Part shown: one piece after another, positions 32,528-35,372 of the stretch
Layout of the letters: each line of letters starts with the position of its first letter
Numbering within the stretch: the stretch's first letter is position 1
DNA from: Candidatus Latescibacterota bacterium
GTDB taxonomy: Bacteria > Latescibacterota > UBA2968 > UBA8231
Direction of reading: 5' to 3'
Assembly (NCBI GenBank): GCA_022825185.1
Contig: JAJDYK010000131.1
Coordinates: 1 to 35,372 of the forward strand
Length of the DNA stretch: 35,372 bases
Position numbers and translations under genes: made by a program
Notes under the pieces: model-generated
Told to the model about the DNA's origin: nothing
Database searches by the model: none
The model's input: only the letters and a program-made list of their open reading frames with translations

Positions 32528-33325
32528 ATGCGCTACTTATTAATGATTTCTCTTACTGCGTTGTTTCTGCTAGCCTGCGGCGACGCCGATAATCCGGTGG
32601 TTCCCACGGCTCCGGCTGGCAAGGCGACCGTTGATCTTTCTGCGGAAGAATGCGCGGCGGCCGAGTCGTTGCCGGACGGCTTCCTCGAACAGGCACATGC
32701 GGTTGACCCAGACCTTGATGCGGAACTCCTGCTTACTACCTGGAAGGCTCACGGATGCGCTGATTGGGCGTTATGGGGGCTGATTTGGCTGGCGAGTCTG
32801 GATGTGGGGCCGACTTTCGAAGTCGAAGTTTACGAGACGCCCGAATTCAAGTTTGACTTTCAGCACGACGGTACGCCACGCATCGACGAAGTTCGGATTC
32901 CCGGTCTGGTTATTGGGGAGGCAGCCCGGAAGGCATGGGACTCGGGCAGTCCAACGTTGCGAAAAGCGATTCAAGATCAGTGGCGCGAGCAGCACCTCGC
33001 CGAAGCAGGTGCGCTCTCCACCGTTAGTGTATCAGGGGGGCTGCCTACAGATGGCTACGCCGTTTTCACCTTTACGCGCTCCGGCGGCCATACCGATGAG
33101 AGTCTCGCTGTTGAATTCGGCTTCGTCCGTGAGTACTACCTGACCAACGAAATAGTCTCCTCCGGCTCAATAATCTCAGGATTCAGTCCGGGTAGTGAAA
33201 CCTTCACGCACAAAGTGCCGATTTCATGGAGACAGCAGGTAATCGTCTCTCTAAAAGCTGGATGGGAGAGCGACGTGAGCGGTAGTTATCTAGTAGGCAC
33301 GTCGTCAGCGTCTGTTCTATGGTGA
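32528..33325 (+). CDS. Lipoprotein array member 1, Calx-beta-like tail
   Basis: 265 aa. Signal peptide with lipobox LLAC (cysteine at residue 17). A conserved head of about 105 residues is shared with the next members: TAPAGKATVDLSAEECAAAE, LPDGFLEQAHAVDPDLDAEL and the HGCADWALWGLIWLASLD stretch. Two conserved cysteines in the head may form a disulfide. The middle (about 106-165) is unique. The tail (STVSVSGG, AVFTFTRSGGHTDESLAVEF) resembles a Calx-beta/immunoglobulin-like adhesin repeat. AATGTGGAGGTTTCG before the ATG supplies the ribosome site and is repeated before each member. Likely surface-exposed; function unknown. Confidence 0.75.
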   Translation: MRYLLMISLTALFLLACGDADNPVVPTAPAGKATVDLSAEECAAAESLPDGFLEQAHAVDPDLDAELLLTTWKAHGCADWALWGLIWLASLDVGPTFEVEVYETPEFKFDFQHDGTPRIDEVRIPGLVIGEAARKAWDSGSPTLRKAIQDQWREQHLAEAGALSTVSVSGGLPTDGYAVFTFTRSGGHTDESLAVEFGFVREYYLTNEIVSSGSIISGFSPGSETFTHKVPISWRQQVIVSLKAGWESDVSGSYLVGTSSASVLW

Positions 33326-33430
33326 ATGAAGAGCCGCCCGAATAGGCACCCGCATCGGCACTCGATTCAGGACGCCGGACGTGTGCATCATCCATCATCC
33401 ATCATCCTCAACCAATATGGAGATTTCGCT

Positions 33431-34240
33431 ATGCGCTACTTATTAATGTTTCCTCTTACTGCGTTGTTTCTGCTAGCCTGCGGCGACACCGATAATCCGG
33501 TGGTTTCTACGGCTCCGGCTGGCAAGGCGACCGTTGATCTTGCTGCGGAAGAATGTGCGGCGGCCGAGTCGTTGCCGGACGGCTTCCTCGAACAGGCACG
33601 TGCGGTTGACCCAGATCTTGATGAGGGACTCCTGCTTAGTATGTGGCAGGCTCACGGATGCGCTGATTGGGCGTTATGGGGGCTGATTTGGCTGGCGAGT
33701 CTGGATGCGGAGCTGACTTTCGACGTCGAAGTTTACACGACGCCCGTACCCGATAGAGAACCTCACACGCCGCCCGTACCCGATAGAGCCTATCGGGAAG
33801 AAAATTTCGAAGTCGTAGTTCACACGCCGCCCGAACCCGTAACAGACTTTCGGGAAGAAAATTTCGACGTCAGAGTTCACACGCCGCCCGAACCCGTAAC
33901 AGACTTTCAGCACACAGAAGACGGTCCGTCTATAGAAGACGAGCCGTCTATAGAAGACGAGCCGCCACGGCAACTCTCCACCGTTAGTGTATCTGGCGTT
34001 AAAAGCGGAAACAACGCCGTTTTCACCTTTACGCGCACCGGTGCCCTTAATGAGTCTGTCAGTATTAACTTCTGGGTTAATAAACGCAATGGTGACTGCG
34101 TAATAGGTATTTTAAGCTTCGGAGCGGGTCAGACAGAGTTGACGGGGTACACAGTGTCGCTCGATGAGGGAGAAGTCACTATCACTCTAATAGGCGTAGG
34201 CTTTAGAATAGGCACGACGAGGTCAGCGTCTATTTCCTGA
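33431..34240 (+). CDS. Lipoprotein array member 2, with internal tandem repeats
   Basis: 269 aa from the ATG at 33431 (ATATGGAGATTTCGCT precedes it); the frame is open upstream but has no family signal. The head is close to member 1, with lipobox LLAC and the two conserved cysteines. The middle has VHTPPEPVTDFREENFDV-type units, 19 residues or 57 bases long, plus a shorter SIEDEP repeat. The tail (STVSVSGVKSGNNAVFTFTR, then TVSLDEGEVTITL) is the same Calx-beta-like fold as in member 1. Repeats of this kind usually make an extended stalk. Confidence 0.75.
   Translation: MRYLLMFPLTALFLLACGDTDNPVVSTAPAGKATVDLAAEECAAAESLPDGFLEQARAVDPDLDEGLLLSMWQAHGCADWALWGLIWLASLDAELTFDVEVYTTPVPDREPHTPPVPDRAYREENFEVVVHTPPEPVTDFREENFDVRVHTPPEPVTDFQHTEDGPSIEDEPSIEDEPPRQLSTVSVSGVKSGNNAVFTFTRTGALNESVSINFWVNKRNGDCVIGILSFGAGQTELTGYTVSLDEGEVTITLIGVGFRIGTTRSASIS
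33719..33960 (+). repeat. In-frame tandem repeats inside lipoprotein 2
   Basis: Two near-perfect 57-base units, offset from 33818 to 33875, share CACACGCCGCCCGAACCCGT and following bases. More divergent versions precede them (CGCCCGTACCCGATAGAG, twice). An 18-base unit (TATAGAAGACGAGCCGTC) repeats near 33932-33965. All keep frame. Confidence 0.7.
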
Positions 34241-34355
34241 TGAATGAAGAGCCGCCCGAATAGGCACCCTCGGGAATACTTCCCTTGGGAAAGTTGATCG
34301 TGATGCTCCAACGTGGGGCATAATACATCCCCTCAACCAATGTGGAGGTTTCGCT

Positions 34356-35033
34356 ATGCGCTACTTAATGTTTTCTCTTACCGCTACCGCGTTGTTTCTG
34401 CTAGCCTGCGGCGACATCGATAATCCGATGGTTCCTACGGCTCCGGCTGGCAAGGCGACCGTTGACCTTTCTGCGGCAGAATGTGCGGCGGCCGTGTCGT
34501 TGCCAGACGGCTTCCTCGAACAGGCACGTGAGGTTGACCCAGATATTGATGAGGCACTCCTGCTTACTACCTGGAAGGCTCACGGATGCACTGATTGGGC
34601 GTTCTGGGGGCTGATTTGGCTGGTGAGTCTGGATGCGGATTTGAATTTCGACGTCGAAGATTACACGACGCCCGAAGGGGACTTCTTATTAGAGCTCGAC
34701 GGAAAATCGGCAGAAAACCTCACAGAAGTCGAAAAAAGCGCCCTCGCCGCACTCCTCGATGAGCCTCGCCTCGCCGTTGAGCTAGAGTGTGAGCCGGTGC
34801 CGGCTGCTATTGATGTTGGGGATGGGGGTGAGTTCACTTTTCCTGATCTCCCTGCTGGTCATCGTCCCCCGGAGCATACCATTGAAACCGTCCTTAGGGT
34901 CAACAGACCCCTCACTCTCAGAGAAAAACGGGACCCAAAAATTATCAGCAGCTTCACACCTAAAGACTTCGACTTCCTCCGCATTGAGGTCAGCAGCCCT
35001 TGTGAATCGGTCGTAAGTCTTCCATCTCCATGA
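34356..35033 (+). CDS. Lipoprotein array member 3, different tail
   Basis: 225 aa. The signal peptide carries a lipobox LLAC with a three-residue insertion (TATALFLLACGD). The head matches the other members (LPDGFLEQAREVDPDIDEAL, HGCTDWAFWGLIWLVSLDAD), but the tail from about residue 110 is unrelated: FLLELDGKSAENLTEVEKSA, DVGDGGEFTFPDLPAGHRPP and a cysteine-containing end (FLRIEVSSPCESVVS). A shared leader with GGAGG precedes the ATG. No family recognised for the tail. Confidence 0.72.
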   Translation: MRYLMFSLTATALFLLACGDIDNPMVPTAPAGKATVDLSAAECAAAVSLPDGFLEQAREVDPDIDEALLLTTWKAHGCTDWAFWGLIWLVSLDADLNFDVEDYTTPEGDFLLELDGKSAENLTEVEKSALAALLDEPRLAVELECEPVPAAIDVGDGGEFTFPDLPAGHRPPEHTIETVLRVNRPLTLREKRDPKIISSFTPKDFDFLRIEVSSPCESVVSLPSP

Positions 35034-35111
35034 GGTCATCAGCTCTTGTGAATGAGCGGCCCCAAATTTTGGATGACTTTAGATGTGAGTTTGCCGGACG
35101 CTCGGCGGCTG

Positions 35112-35132
35112 CCAGTACACGACAGTGTACTG
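35112..35132. repeat. Perfect hairpin CCAGTACAC/GTGTACTGG
   Basis: Nine-base arms separated by GAC(A); positioned in the gap between lipoprotein members 3 and 4, eleven bases before the larger inverted repeat. Confidence 0.7.
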
Positions 35133-35142
35133 GTCTGAGATA

Positions 35143-35209
35143 CTTCGTTGCGCTCAGCAGGACGCCAGAAAGCAGCGCACCTGTCCTTGTCCTGATGAGC
35201 GCAACGAAG
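35143..35209. repeat. 21-nt inverted repeat, MITE-like
   Basis: The left arm 35143-35163 (CTTCGTTGCGCTCAGCAGGA plus C) matches the reverse complement of 35189-35209 at 20 of 21 positions. A 25-base spacer separates them. The form recalls small non-autonomous elements or REP-like sequences of bacterial genomes. No transposase is nearby. The region 35034-35285 has no gene. Confidence 0.65.
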
Positions 35210-35240
35210 CAGAGTCAAAGCATTTTGCCCAATTAGGACT

Positions 35241-35275
35241 CTATTTCTGCACCGGCAACCACGAATACTACTCGG
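35241..35275 (+). pseudogene. Short metallophosphoesterase fragment (GNHE motif)
   Basis: 35 bases match 30029-30063 of the intact phosphoesterase with two differences, both synonymous, and encode YFCTGNHEYYS. The fragment ends directly at the ribosome-binding leader of lipoprotein 4 (GGAGGTTTCGTT). Confidence 0.7.
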
Positions 35276-35285
35276 AGGTTTCGTT

Positions 35286-35372
35286 ATGCGCTACTTAATG
35301 TTTTCTCTTACCGCGTTGTTTCTGCTAGCCTGCGGCGACACCGACAATCCGGTGGTTCCCACGGCTCCGGCT
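35286..35372 (+). CDS. Lipoprotein array member 4, cut by the window end
   Basis: Only the first 29 codons are in the window: MRYLMFSLTALFLLACGDTD then NPVVPTAPA, practically identical to members 1-3. The lipobox is LLAC. The ribosome site GGAGG lies as in the other members. The tail is beyond the window, so the array is at least four genes long. Confidence 0.75.
   Translation, partial: MRYLMFSLTALFLLACGDTDNPVVPTAPA

Overview
The window reads as chromosomal DNA, about 60% G+C by eye, from an uncultured bacterium, with dense and mostly housekeeping or metabolic gene content. No rRNA or tRNA gene was seen, so placement is inference. A class I lysyl-tRNA synthetase, a CoA-acylating aldehyde dehydrogenase with a microcompartment-type N-terminal helix beside a rhamnose mutarotase, a large OPT-like (DUF6784/6785-type) membrane protein and a phytanoyl-CoA-dioxygenase-like enzyme together suggest a candidate-phylum bacterium of the Latescibacterota/Poribacteria kind. 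That placement is moderate at best.

Region 1 (1-2720) is a deoxysugar/aldehyde catabolism cluster. An EutE/PduP-like aldehyde dehydrogenase (-) diverges from a fumarylacetoacetate-hydrolase-family enzyme (+), with an 18-nt palindrome in the shared promoter region, and a RhaM-like mutarotase (-) converges on it. Region 2 (2721-3724) has no long gene before 3394. It holds a run of hairpins ending in two consecutive intrinsic terminators, a strong candidate for an unannotated structured RNA, followed by a small Fis-like helix-turn-helix protein with its own terminator.

Region 3 (3773-10845) is a four-gene, partly translationally coupled operon: an M28-peptidase/AAC(3)-acetyltransferase fusion, a multi-pass membrane protein, a beta-propeller lipoprotein and an exported TPR protein. 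Region 4 (10960-17625) holds infA, class I lysS, a DUF72 gene, an SDR oxidoreductase flanked by a partial copy of the neighbouring yhbY, yhbY itself and comEC. Region 5 (17635-20709, -) encodes a 2-oxoacid dehydrogenase E1alpha-E1beta-E2 operon in which E2 has lost its canonical acyltransferase active site. Region 6 (20811-23971, -) holds an ECF sigma / zinc-finger anti-sigma / exported protein operon and a GNAT acetyltransferase. Region 7 (24234-29247) holds ahcY-mnmA, a small membrane protein, an aminoglycoside 6-kinase-like gene and a phytanoyl-CoA dioxygenase-like gene.

Region 8 (29397-35372) is accessory in character. A complete membrane-anchored metallophosphoesterase gene is followed by an AT-rich two-gene membrane cassette, then an internally deleted remnant of a related phosphoesterase gene. 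After that comes a tandem array of at least four lipoprotein genes with near-identical heads and divergent tails, separated by repeats, long hairpins and another short phosphoesterase fragment. This array and the structured RNA are the best candidates for something undescribed.
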